A DNA stretch of 10,176 nucleotides from Bacteroidales bacterium (GCA_017632695.1 JAGBQS010000229.1:1-10176), one strand, 5' to 3'. Counted from the stretch's first letter, positions 1 through 6,232 are shown. Notes: generated by a model from the letters alone, not told the origin. Made by a program: numbers and translations.

Positions 1-126
1 CCACTCCTTCATGGGCTTGCCCATGATCAGTTTGTTCTCGTCGTAGTAATGGAAGGCCATTGGGTTCTTGCTGTCCTTGCCTTCGAACTTGATTTTTCCG
101 ATGTTAGGAAAATACTCTTTTGCCAT
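1..126 (-). CDS. xylA: Xylose isomerase, N-terminal part (gene runs off the left edge)
   Basis: The first 42 codons of xylose isomerase, which interconverts D-xylose and D-xylulose in the cytoplasm with divalent metal. The ATG is at 126 and the visible peptide starts MAKEYFPNIGKIKFEGKDSK and continues through NPMAFHYYDENK. This matches the conserved start of the long (about 440-residue) Bacteroides/Prevotella-type XylA, including the NPMAFxYYD segment. The reading frame is open to the window edge; the catalytic His and metal ligands lie outside. It is the third gene of the minus-strand cluster, 219 nt after the xylB stop, so xylB precedes xylA, the order known from Bacteroides xyl loci. No clear TAnnTTTG box was found in the spacer, so transcription probably comes through from the regulator promoter. 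A xylose transporter could follow outside the window (inference). Confidence 0.93.
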   Translation of the reverse strand, partial: MAKEYFPNIGKIKFEGKDSKNPMAFHYYDENKLIMGKPMKEW

Positions 127-345
127 TTTCTTAGCAGTTTTTTTGGTTAAACAATTTATTGATAATGATTCTTAGTCTTTTATGTTTTTGGGGGGTGTTA
201 ACTGGAATTATCAGGAGTTAACAGGCTTAGCCTGTGGAGTTAACGGACGAATGTTTTTGCTGCTAACGGTCAAATGATTCGCCTGCATAGGTAACGTCCG
301 CTAACTCCTATTAACTCCCGCTAACTCCTGTTGAATACCTTTATT
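127..345. repeat. xylB-xylA spacer with GGAGTTAAC-type repeats forming a long imperfect inverted repeat
   Basis: The left arm (212-249) and right arm (295-330) are imperfect inverted repeats built from short units of the form GGAGTTARC. In the right arm three units stand in exact 10-nt steps (300-309, 310-319, 320-329 on the plus strand: GCTAACTCCT, ATTAACTCCC, GCTAACTCCT). The left side has GTTAAC at 197, 217 and 239, and a further GCTAAC lies at 262. In the minus-strand mRNA, CGTCCGTTAACTCC can pair with GGAGTTAGCGGACG (14 bp, one G-U) and TTAACTCCTG with CAGGAGTTAG (10 bp, one G-U). The left arm also holds its own hairpin, ACAGGC-TTA-GCCTGT at 221-235. The structure begins about 16 nt after the xylB stop. 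It could stabilise or process the mRNA, attenuate xylA, or be a dispersed repeat family; the sequence alone does not decide. Confidence 0.75.
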
Positions 346-1827
346 TCAAAGGCATTTTTTCCACCGCTTGTAAGCTTCCACGTAGGCGGCAGTATCCTCA
401 ACCGGCTTCTCGGTAGCGATGTGCTTCAGGGTCTTGAAGGCATCGTCGGAATCCTTGTAGATACCGGCTCCGATACCTGCACCGTAGGCAGCACCCACTG
501 ATCCGTCGGTCTCGTACAGCTCGATGGTAGCGCCCGTTACGGCAGCCAGCGTGCGGCGGAACAGCGGAGAAAGGAAGAGGTTGGCGTGTCCGGCCTTGAT
601 GGTCTTGATGTCCATGCCCATTCCGCTCATGATTTCCATACCGTAGGCGAAGCTGAAGGCGATACCTTCCTGAGCGGCGCGCAGGAGGTGGGCTTTCTTG
701 TGGATGTTGAAGTTGATGCCGTGAACGGATGCTCCGGGGTTCTCGTTCTGAAGAACTCGCTCGGCGCCGTTGCCGAAAGGAATGACCGACAGACCTTCGG
801 CTCCGACAGGAACGGATTCGGCCAGATCGTTCATCTCACCGTAGCCGATGCCCTCGGGAGCAACGGTACGCTTCATCCAGGCATTGAGGATGCCTGTGCC
901 GTTAATGCAGAGCAATACGCCCAGACGGGTGCCTTCGGTTCCGTGATTTACGTGGGCAAAGGTGTTGACACGGCTCTTGGGGTCGTAGTTGACATCGCCC
1001 AGAACACCGTAAACCACTCCCGAAGTGCCGCCGGTGGCGGCAATCTCGCCTGGCTTCATAACATTGAGAGAAAGGGCATTGTTCGGCTGGTCGCCGCCAC
1101 GATACGAAATAGGCGTACCTTCGGGCAGTCCCAGCTCGGCAGCTACCTGAGCGCATACGCGGCTCTGTATGCTGAATGTAGGAACGATTTCGGCAATGAT
1201 GCTTTCAGGGAAGCCGAAGTACTGCATGACGTCCTTCGAGACCTCGTTCTGCTTGAAGTCCCAGAACATGCCTTCGGACAGACCTGAAACGGTAGTCTTC
1301 TTGTCGCCGCCCGACAGACGCAGGGCAATGTAGTCGCCCGGAAGCATGATCTTGTCAATCTGCTTGAAGATCTCAGGCTCGTTCTCCTTTACCCATGCCA
1401 GTTTGGCAGCCGTGAAGTTGCCGGGACTGTTGAGCAGGTGGCTCAGGCACTTTTCGGCTCCGATGGCATTGAAGGCAGCGTTGCCGTAAGGTACAGCGCG
1501 TCCGTCGCACCAGATGATGGATGGACGAAGCGGCTTGCCGGCTTTGTCAACACATACCAGACCATGCATCTGATAAGAGATACCGATGGCCTTAACCGAC
1601 TGCAGGACATTGCCTGCTTCGGCTTTTGCTGAAACACGGAGGGTAGCCTGTTTCAGTTCTTCCCACCACATTTCAGGGTCCTGCTCAGCCCAGCCGGCCT
1701 GTTTGGCCATAATGGGGGCTTCTGCATCCGGATATTGTGCACTTGCAACTGTCTTGCCTGTTTCGGCATCGACCAATGAAGCTTTAACTGACGACGTTCC
1801 GATGTCGTATCCTAACAATAGATTCAT
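346..1827 (-). CDS. xylB: Xylulokinase (FGGY carbohydrate kinase)
   Basis: Phosphorylates D-xylulose with ATP to xylulose 5-phosphate, which enters the pentose phosphate pathway; cytoplasmic. The 493-residue length fits the FGGY family (about 480-510). Visible motifs are the N-terminal phosphate-binding DIGTSSVK (8-15, with the family-typical Asp8), YQMHGL (85-90) and WCDGRA (106-111), matching the substrate-binding MHG and WNDGR segments of xylulokinases. GGDQPNN follows at 244-250, where Asp246 aligns with the catalytic base (Asp233 in E. coli XylB). The ATP-site loop ATGGTSG is at 264-270 and the Gly/Ala-rich C-terminal nucleotide-binding segment GAAYGAGIGAG at 445-455. All key residues are present, so it should be active. 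The start ATG at 1827 gives the family-typical N-terminus; upstream is AT-rich with no Shine-Dalgarno. It lies 63 nt after the regulator gene and before xylA, which supports xylulose rather than another pentulose as substrate. Confidence 0.94.
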   Translation of the reverse strand: MNLLLGYDIGTSSVKASLVDAETGKTVASAQYPDAEAPIMAKQAGWAEQDPEMWWEELKQATLRVSAKAEAGNVLQSVKAIGISYQMHGLVCVDKAGKPLRPSIIWCDGRAVPYGNAAFNAIGAEKCLSHLLNSPGNFTAAKLAWVKENEPEIFKQIDKIMLPGDYIALRLSGGDKKTTVSGLSEGMFWDFKQNEVSKDVMQYFGFPESIIAEIVPTFSIQSRVCAQVAAELGLPEGTPISYRGGDQPNNALSLNVMKPGEIAATGGTSGVVYGVLGDVNYDPKSRVNTFAHVNHGTEGTRLGVLLCINGTGILNAWMKRTVAPEGIGYGEMNDLAESVPVGAEGLSVIPFGNGAERVLQNENPGASVHGINFNIHKKAHLLRAAQEGIAFSFAYGMEIMSGMGMDIKTIKAGHANLFLSPLFRRTLAAVTGATIELYETDGSVGAAYGAGIGAGIYKDSDDAFKTLKHIATEKPVEDTAAYVEAYKRWKKCL

Positions 1828-1890
1828 ATTGGTTTATATTTATAAGTTCTGTAGCTTATAGGTTTGTATGTCAGTAGTCTTTAGGACAGT

Positions 1891-2616
1891 TTATTTCTTG
1901 GCCTTGGCTGCCTTGAACTTGTAGTAGCGTGCGGCACGATGGGCTACGCCCTGTTCCCATTCCTGGAGCGGCACGATGTACGGCTTCTTCAGGGCCAGCT
2001 TGGAAAAGTTGCGGACATCCACCTTGTGCCCTACAATCTGTTCGTGCAGCAGTCGCATCTGCAGGAGCGTGAACTTGGCAGGCAGCATCTCGAACAGCAA
2101 CTGTGGCTGCAGGGTAGAGATGCCTTCCAGCTCTTTCAGCACTTCGCTGATGATGTGGCTGTGGTCGAAGGCAAGTTCCGGCAGTTCGCTTACCTTGTAC
2201 CAGGTGGCATCGTGACCCGCAAATGTGCGGTGGGTACGGTTGTTGATACGCACCAGCGACAGGTAGGCGATCGTTACGATACGGCCGATTTTCTGCTTGA
2301 TGGCATTCTCCAGCCAGAGCACGTCCTTGGGGTTCTTGATACGGTCGGGAGAGCCGAACGCACGGAACTGGCGGACATAGTGGTGGCTGGTGCCGGTCAG
2401 TTGGTTAATAATATCGTAGGCAGCATCATCCGGATCTTCGTATGCATGAAGCAGACGGCCTGGAAGCTTCAGGTCGTTGTACTTTTCGCTTGGGTTTTCG
2501 TCGCTCTGTCTCGAAAGCAGAACCTTGAGCGATTCGCCATCGAAACCAAGTATGACACAGTCGACCGAAACGTTGGTATCGAAACTGATGTTCTTGTTTG
2601 TGTTGTCTTTCTGCAT
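1891..2616 (-). CDS. xylR: NrtR-type transcriptional regulator: Nudix-fold sensor plus winged helix, probably XylR of the xylose operon
   Basis: A 241-residue predicted regulator. Residues 13-160 form a Nudix-fold domain and about 168-240 a winged-helix DNA-binding domain (LLFEMLPAKFTLLQMRLLHE, then VRNFSKLALKK), the layout of the NrtR family. In Bacteroides, members of this family regulate arabinose and xylose genes, and a gene of this type stands directly before xylB-xylA. The Nudix box should be Gx5Ex7REUxEExGU. Here residues 53-75 read G-RLLHAYEDPDDAAY-DIINQ-LTG: the overall spacing is kept but the REUxEE core is DIINQL, so the catalytic glutamates are missing. Ligand binding without hydrolysis is the natural reading. 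It is the first gene of the operon and may control itself, but I could not identify its operator. General databases would probably call it a Nudix hydrolase, which would mislead. Whether it represses or activates is unknown. Confidence 0.85.
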   Translation of the reverse strand: MQKDNTNKNISFDTNVSVDCVILGFDGESLKVLLSRQSDENPSEKYNDLKLPGRLLHAYEDPDDAAYDIINQLTGTSHHYVRQFRAFGSPDRIKNPKDVLWLENAIKQKIGRIVTIAYLSLVRINNRTHRTFAGHDATWYKVSELPELAFDHSHIISEVLKELEGISTLQPQLLFEMLPAKFTLLQMRLLHEQIVGHKVDVRNFSKLALKKPYIVPLQEWEQGVAHRAARYYKFKAAKAKK

Positions 2617-2668
2617 AACTATAAATAGGTTTAAGCCCTTTGTATTTTGTGAATTTGTTTTGGTGCCG

Positions 2669-2700
2669 CAAAGGTAGTCCGTTTTTTTATGTCCTCCAAA
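2669..2700 (-). promoter_or_regulatory. Promoter of the xylR-xylB-xylA operon
   Basis: On the minus strand TTTG (2700-2697) and TACCTTTG (2676-2669) are separated by 20 nt, matching the Bacteroidetes -33/-7 consensus (TTTG and TAnnTTTG, about 19-21 nt apart). Transcription should begin around 2660-2664, giving a leader of about 45 nt before the ATG at 2616. Confidence 0.8.
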
Positions 2701-2948
2701 TTTTTTCGCCCCTTTTTTAGTCTGGATTATTCCAGTTTTTCCGGATAGTTATGGTATTTGTAACAATAAGAGGATAAATGTTGCTCTGATTGTTATCTGT
2801 TGGGCAATCGAAGACGCATTATCTGATTCAGCAGGTTAGGCAATCTGAACCTACTTATAGTTTTTGATACAATAACATTTATTTGTTAAAAAACCTTAAA
2901 AGAAAAAGCACTTCGCAAAAACATAGCCCATTTGTCCGAAAAAAGCCT
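2701..2948. other. Divergent intergenic region between xylR and the phosphatase, with a small palindrome
   Basis: About 250 nt of AT-rich DNA between two divergent promoters, with no convincing gene. The clearest element is CTGGA-TTAT-TCCAG at 2722-2735, a 14-nt inverted repeat 22 nt upstream of the -33 box of the xyl promoter, a plausible but unproven operator position. A weaker inverted repeat AGGTT/AACCT lies at 2833-2852. Nothing I could identify as a Pho box is present. Confidence 0.4.
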
Positions 2949-2956
2949 TACCTTTG
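2949..2956 (+). promoter_or_regulatory. -7 box of the alkaline phosphatase gene, without a correctly spaced -33 box
   Basis: TACCTTTG matches the Bacteroidetes -7 consensus. The position 20 nt upstream (2925-2928) reads AGCC instead of TTTG; the nearest TTTG (2931-2934) is only 14 nt away. The start site should fall near 2962, leaving a leader of about 20 nt before the ATG at 2981. The missing -33 box suggests a weak or activator-dependent promoter (inference). Confidence 0.65.
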
Positions 2957-2980
2957 CGGAAAAATTATCATTACGAAGAT

Positions 2981-4435
2981 ATGAAAAAGAAGTTATTTGC
3001 TTTCCTTGCCGTAGCTGTGGCAGCTTCGTGCATGTTTACTTCATGTGCCAAGAAGAATGAGCCCAAGAAGGCCAAGTACGTATTTTATTTCATCAGTGAC
3101 GGTACGGGTGTGAATACCGTTCAGGGTGCTGAGTATTATCTGGGACAGTCCCGTGGAATTCAGGGCAGGGTTCCGCTGTGCATGACTTCGTTGCCGGTTG
3201 TGGGTGTTTCGGCCACATGGAGCTCTTCGAGCGATGTGACTGATTCGGCCGCTTCGGGAACTGCTTTGGCCTGCGGTGAGAAGACTTATAACTCGGCTAT
3301 CGGACTCCTGACCGACAGTGTTACGGAAACCTACAGTATCGCTAAACGTGCCTACGAGGCAGGTTATGCCGTAGGTATCGGTACCAGTGTGCCTCTGAAT
3401 CACGCTACGCCTGCTGCCGAATATGCCCATTCCGTATTGCGCAAGCATTATTTTGAAATCGCCAAGCAGATCTATGCAACCGGGTTCGATTTCTTCGGAG
3501 GCAGCGAGATTCACATCGAGCATCGCCAGAATACCCCCGAGAACAGGCAGCTGCTGGCCGATATGGCCAAGGAAGCGGGCTATACCGTTACCTACGGTCT
3601 GAAGCAGTACGAAGAAATGGGCAGGAATGCCGACAAGGTTATCATGCTGCAGGATCAGGATGTGCCGGATGTGTATTCGCTGCCTTACTGGATTGACCGC
3701 AAGCCCGGTCAGGTGACCATCGTCGACCAGCTGCGTGCCCAGATTGAGTTCCTTTACCGGAAGAGCGGGGAGAAGGGCGGCAAGGGCTTCTTCCTGATGA
3801 ACGAGATTGGCGGAAAGGTTGACTTCGCCTGTCATGCCAACGATGCGGCTACAGCCTTCGAGGAGGTTCTGGCCGTCGACAGCTGCGTGAAACTGGCTTA
3901 CGAGTTCTACAAGGCTCATCCGGACGAGACCCTGATTGTGCTGACTGCCGATCATGAAACCGGAGGTCTGACGCTGGGCTGCCAGGCAAGCGGCTATTCC
4001 ATCCGCACCAACCTGCTGAAGGGTCAGAAGGTCAGCAAGGACGAATCGACCCGCCATTTCCAGGCGCTGCGTGCTGCCAATAATAATAAGGTTAGCTGGG
4101 AGCAGGTCAAGCAGATGCTGACCGACGATTTCGGTTTCTGGGATACCGTTCAGCTGACTGCCGACGAGGAGAAACAGCTGCGCGATATCTACGAGCGTTC
4201 GTTTAAGGGTCACATGAGTGCCGAGAAGAACCTCTATAGCGAGAACGAACAGATGTCGGCTACAGCTGTCCGCATTCTGGCAGCCAAGGCGGCTATGGGT
4301 TGGACTACCGGCGGCCATACTGCCGGTCTGGTGCCCGTGTATGCCTGCGGTGTCGGACAGGAACTGTTTATGGGTCATAACGACAATGCGCAGATTCCGC
4401 TGAACATCGCCAAAGCTATGGGATTGAAGTGGTAA
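2981..4435 (+). CDS. Alkaline phosphatase (PhoA superfamily), predicted lipoprotein
   Basis: A phosphomonoesterase that should act in the periplasm or at an outer membrane face. The ATG at 2981 gives 484 residues and a lipoprotein signal (MKKKLFAFLAVAVAASCMFT, lipid-modified Cys22 in FTSC; Cys17 is an alternative). The longer frame from a TTG at 2954 begins inside the -7 promoter box and is rejected. Family motifs in order: metal-binding Asp40 in FISDGTG, TDSAASGTA with nucleophile Ser89, NHATPAAEYAH (140-150), NEIGGKVDFACHAND (274-288) with Asp281 and His285, TADHETGG (323-330) with Asp324 and His325, and GGHTA (444-448) with His446. The Glu expected one residue before the GG of the third motif is Ile276, with Glu275 one position earlier. 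The residues after the lipid Cys (AKKNEPKK) are not a typical acidic surface-export signal. The gene stands alone, between divergent xylR and its own terminator. Confidence 0.92.
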   Translation: MKKKLFAFLAVAVAASCMFTSCAKKNEPKKAKYVFYFISDGTGVNTVQGAEYYLGQSRGIQGRVPLCMTSLPVVGVSATWSSSSDVTDSAASGTALACGEKTYNSAIGLLTDSVTETYSIAKRAYEAGYAVGIGTSVPLNHATPAAEYAHSVLRKHYFEIAKQIYATGFDFFGGSEIHIEHRQNTPENRQLLADMAKEAGYTVTYGLKQYEEMGRNADKVIMLQDQDVPDVYSLPYWIDRKPGQVTIVDQLRAQIEFLYRKSGEKGGKGFFLMNEIGGKVDFACHANDAATAFEEVLAVDSCVKLAYEFYKAHPDETLIVLTADHETGGLTLGCQASGYSIRTNLLKGQKVSKDESTRHFQALRAANNNKVSWEQVKQMLTDDFGFWDTVQLTADEEKQLRDIYERSFKGHMSAEKNLYSENEQMSATAVRILAAKAAMGWTTGGHTAGLVPVYACGVGQELFMGHNDNAQIPLNIAKAMGLKW

Positions 4436-4441
4436 ATTTCC

Positions 4442-4493
4442 GGAATCGGCCGACGGGAATGAATAGCTAAGCTGTCAAAACAGGGCCGATTTC
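4442..4493 (+). terminator. Weak inverted repeat just after the alkaline phosphatase stop
   Basis: AATCGGCC (4444-4451) pairs with GGCCGATT (4484-4491), extendable by two pairs (one G-U), with a 32-nt loop. It is followed by TGTTAATATACATTAAT rather than a T-run, so it may be an mRNA 3'-end structure more than a terminator. Confidence 0.4.
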
Positions 4494-4516
4494 TGTTAAT
4501 ATACATTAATATAATA

Positions 4517-4555
4517 AAAATGTCCGCCGAAATTTGGAGATTTCGCGGACATTTT
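4517..4555 (+). terminator. Terminator-like hairpin between the phosphatase gene and tig
   Basis: AAAATGTCCG (4517-4526) pairs with CGGACATTTT (4546-4555). After one unpaired C (4527), CGAAAT (4528-4533) pairs with ATTTCG (4540-4545), leaving the loop TTGGAG. The A/T flanks make it terminator-like on both strands. The tig promoter overlaps it. Confidence 0.75.
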
Positions 4556-4564
4556 ATATCTTTG
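4533..4564 (+). promoter_or_regulatory. tig promoter, overlapping the upstream terminator hairpin
   Basis: TTTG (4533-4536) and TATCTTTG (4557-4564) are 20 nt apart, a full match to the Bacteroidetes consensus. The -33 box lies in the loop side of the hairpin at 4517-4555 and the -7 box starts just behind its T-run. Transcription should start near 4570, with a leader of about 30 nt. Confidence 0.82.
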
Positions 4565-4601
4565 CGCGCAGAAATTTTTAATTTTATCAAATATTGTTCA
4601 A

Positions 4602-5948
4602 ATGAAAGTTACAAAGAAAGTCGTTGACGATGTGAACATCGTTCTCGAACTTGACATCGAGAAGGCCGATTATGCCGAGGCCGTAGAGAAAGAATTGAAA
4701 GACGCCCGCAAGAGAATCCAGATGCCTGGTTTCCGTAAGGGTATGGTACCAGCCGGTATGGTTAAGAAGATGTACGGACAGCAGATTACCGTTGATGAGG
4801 TAAACAAGCTGATCAATAAATCCATGTACGATTATATTGCCGAGAATAAGCTGAACGTCTTGGGCGAGCCAATGGTTAGCGAGGATATGCAGCCTGTTGA
4901 TTTCGCAACTGCCGAGCAGTTTACCGTTAAGTTCGACCTCGCCATCGCTCCTGAGTTCGAGCTGAAGCTGGATGGCGCTAAGGTTCCTTATTACACCATC
5001 AAGGTAAGTGACAAGATGGTTGATGAGCAGGTTGAAGGTCTGCGTAACCGTTTCGGAGAGGTTGTTTCGGCCGACGAAGCTACTGCCGATGACGTTATCA
5101 AGGGTAACATTGCCGAGCTCGATGAGGCTGGCAACATCAAGGAAGGCGGCATCGAAGCCGAGAACGCTACCGTTCTGCCACGTTTCTTCCAGAACGATGA
5201 CGAGAAGAAGAAGTTCGAGGGTGCCAAGAAGCTCTCTTCGGTTGACTTCAACCCGGCTGCTGCCTACAACAACAATCAGTCTGAGCTCGCTTCTCTGCTC
5301 CAGAAAAAGCAGGAGGAGATTGCCGGCATTACCGCCAACTTCCGTTTCTCGATCACCGAGATCTCGCACCGCAAGCAGGCTGAGATGAACGAGGAGTTCT
5401 TCACGATGGCTTATGGCGAGGATTGCACTACCGAAGAGGCGTTCATGGCTAAGGTGAAGGAATACATCGCCGGTCAGCTGGCTGCCAACAGCGAGTATAA
5501 GTTCTCGGTTGATGCCAAGGAGGCTCTGATGAAGCAGGTTGGTAAGCTGACCTTCCCTGAGAAGGCTCTGAAGAAGTGGTTGCTGGCTCGCGACGAAAAG
5601 CGCGACGAGAAGAAGCTGGACGAGGACTTCCCACGCATGATGGAGGATCTCACCTGGCAGCTCATCGAGGAGAAGATTGTTGCCGATAAGGGCATTCAGC
5701 TCTCCGACGAGGATATGCGCAACGAGGCTCGCGAGATGGTTAACCTCCAGATGGCTCAGTATGGTATGAGCGGTCTGCCAGAGGAGTACCTCAAGACCTA
5801 TGTTGACAGCATGATGAAGGACGAGAAGCAGCGCGCACAGCTTCGCGATAACGCTATGAGCCGCAAGATCATGGCCGAAATCAAGAATGCTGTCAAGCTG
5901 CAGAAGAAGGAGGTTTCGATGGAAGAGTTCCAGGAGTTCTTCAAGTAA
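4602..5948 (+). CDS. tig: Trigger factor, ribosome-associated chaperone
   Basis: Binds at the ribosome exit tunnel and holds nascent chains; cytoplasmic. The 448 residues match the family length (about 430-450). The ribosome-docking signature GFRKGMVP is at 43-50 in an N-terminal domain of about 1-125. The middle region (about 150-250) sits where the FKBP-type PPIase domain should be, but I see no FIPGFE-type active-site motif; it reads VLPRFFQNDDEKKKFEGAKK instead. The C-terminal part (about 255-448) is rich in Lys, Glu and Met and mainly helical in appearance, as expected for the substrate-holding arms. The ATG follows an AT-rich leader without Shine-Dalgarno, normal for the phylum. The gene has its own promoter and a strong terminator, so it looks monocistronic; the clpP-clpX pair that often follows tig is not here. 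Confidence 0.95.
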   Translation: MKVTKKVVDDVNIVLELDIEKADYAEAVEKELKDARKRIQMPGFRKGMVPAGMVKKMYGQQITVDEVNKLINKSMYDYIAENKLNVLGEPMVSEDMQPVDFATAEQFTVKFDLAIAPEFELKLDGAKVPYYTIKVSDKMVDEQVEGLRNRFGEVVSADEATADDVIKGNIAELDEAGNIKEGGIEAENATVLPRFFQNDDEKKKFEGAKKLSSVDFNPAAAYNNNQSELASLLQKKQEEIAGITANFRFSITEISHRKQAEMNEEFFTMAYGEDCTTEEAFMAKVKEYIAGQLAANSEYKFSVDAKEALMKQVGKLTFPEKALKKWLLARDEKRDEKKLDEDFPRMMEDLTWQLIEEKIVADKGIQLSDEDMRNEAREMVNLQMAQYGMSGLPEEYLKTYVDSMMKDEKQRAQLRDNAMSRKIMAEIKNAVKLQKKEVSMEEFQEFFK

Positions 5949-5969
5949 TCGGAACCCGGACAGAATAAC

Positions 5970-5984
5970 CGTTCCTCAGGAACG
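5970..5984 (+). repeat. Small perfect hairpin after tig
   Basis: CGTTCC-TCA-GGAACG, a 6-bp stem with a 3-nt loop, lies 22 nt after the tig stop and directly before the terminator. It would add structure to the mRNA 3' end. Confidence 0.55.
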
Positions 5985-5987
5985 AAA

Positions 5988-6026
5988 TAAGCTCCAGATG
6001 CACAATCGCATTTGGGGCTTTTTTTT
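5988..6026 (+). terminator. Intrinsic terminator of tig
   Basis: AGCTCCAGATGC (5990-6001) pairs with GCATTTGGGGCT (6008-6019) over 12 bp with two G-U pairs around a 6-nt loop, followed by a run of eight T (6019-6026). This is a textbook intrinsic terminator. Confidence 0.9.
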
Positions 6027-6027
6027 G

Positions 6028-6113
6028 TTCTCCAGTTGGAGAATAAAAAATTTCCAGTTAGAGAGTAAAAATTCTCCCGTAGGAGCGTAAAAATGCTCGT
6101 AGTGGGAAAATAA
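6028..6113. repeat. Four degenerate tandem units of about 20-23 nt, the first a perfect hairpin
   Basis: Units at 6028-6050, 6051-6071, 6072-6093 and 6094-6113 share the plan TTCTCCAGTTGGAGAATAAAA. The first is a perfect hairpin (TTCTCC-AGTT-GGAGAA); the others are progressively altered (TTTCCAGTTAGAGAG, TTCTCCCGTAGGAGCG, TGCTCGTAGTGGGAA). Each is joined to the next by an A-rich linker. They lie directly behind the tig terminator. Confidence 0.75.
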
Positions 6114-6116
6114 TTA

Positions 6117-6145
6117 GGACTGAGGCACTTCACAGTGCTCAGTCC
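6117..6145 (-). terminator. Inverted repeat between tig and tRNA-Val, possible terminator of the tRNA transcript
   Basis: GGACTGAG (6117-6124) pairs with CTCAGTCC (6138-6145) and CACT (6126-6129) with AGTG (6134-6137), with one bulged G at 6125 and a 4-nt loop. On the minus strand it is followed by CTAATTATTTT, so it could end the tRNA transcript, although the T-run is broken. Confidence 0.5.
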
Positions 6146-6191
6146 CTTAGAAAAAATTGCTAGTTTTTCTGTTGAAAAAATCCGTTTGAAC

Positions 6192-6208
6192 ACCCATTCG
6201 AGATGGGT
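6192..6208 (-). terminator. Short hairpin just downstream of tRNA-Val
   Basis: ACCCAT-TCGAG-ATGGGT, a 6-bp stem 25 nt after the tRNA 3' end. On the minus strand a six-T run follows, but only after an 11-nt gap, so it is a weak terminator candidate and might instead be a 3'-trailer processing structure. Confidence 0.35.
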
Positions 6209-6232
6209 TGGAGAACTACAAAAAATTCGTTG

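Noticed and set aside
586..1287. 233-codon plus-strand frame opposite xylB
   Set aside because: Shadow of the clear FGGY kinase; no family features of its own. The same holds for the plus-strand frames at 1939-2628 and 9295-10083 and the minus-strand frame at 4587-5369.
2954..2980. TTG start extending the alkaline phosphatase by nine residues
   Set aside because: The codon lies inside the -7 promoter box, upstream of the likely transcript start, and the extension would break the lipoprotein signal; the ATG at 2981 is better.
3041..4378. 445-codon open frame on the minus strand opposite the alkaline phosphatase
   Set aside because: It is antisense to a gene with all family motifs intact, shows no recognisable domain, and long antisense frames are common in this codon usage.
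4442..4493. Riboswitch or structured leader for tig
   Set aside because: The element lies upstream of the predicted tig start site (about 4570), so it is not in the tig leader; the leader itself is only about 30 nt and AT-rich.
6028..6113. CRISPR-like array
   Set aside because: Units are about 20-23 nt, diverged and internally symmetric with only A-rich linkers; there are no unique spacers and no cas genes.
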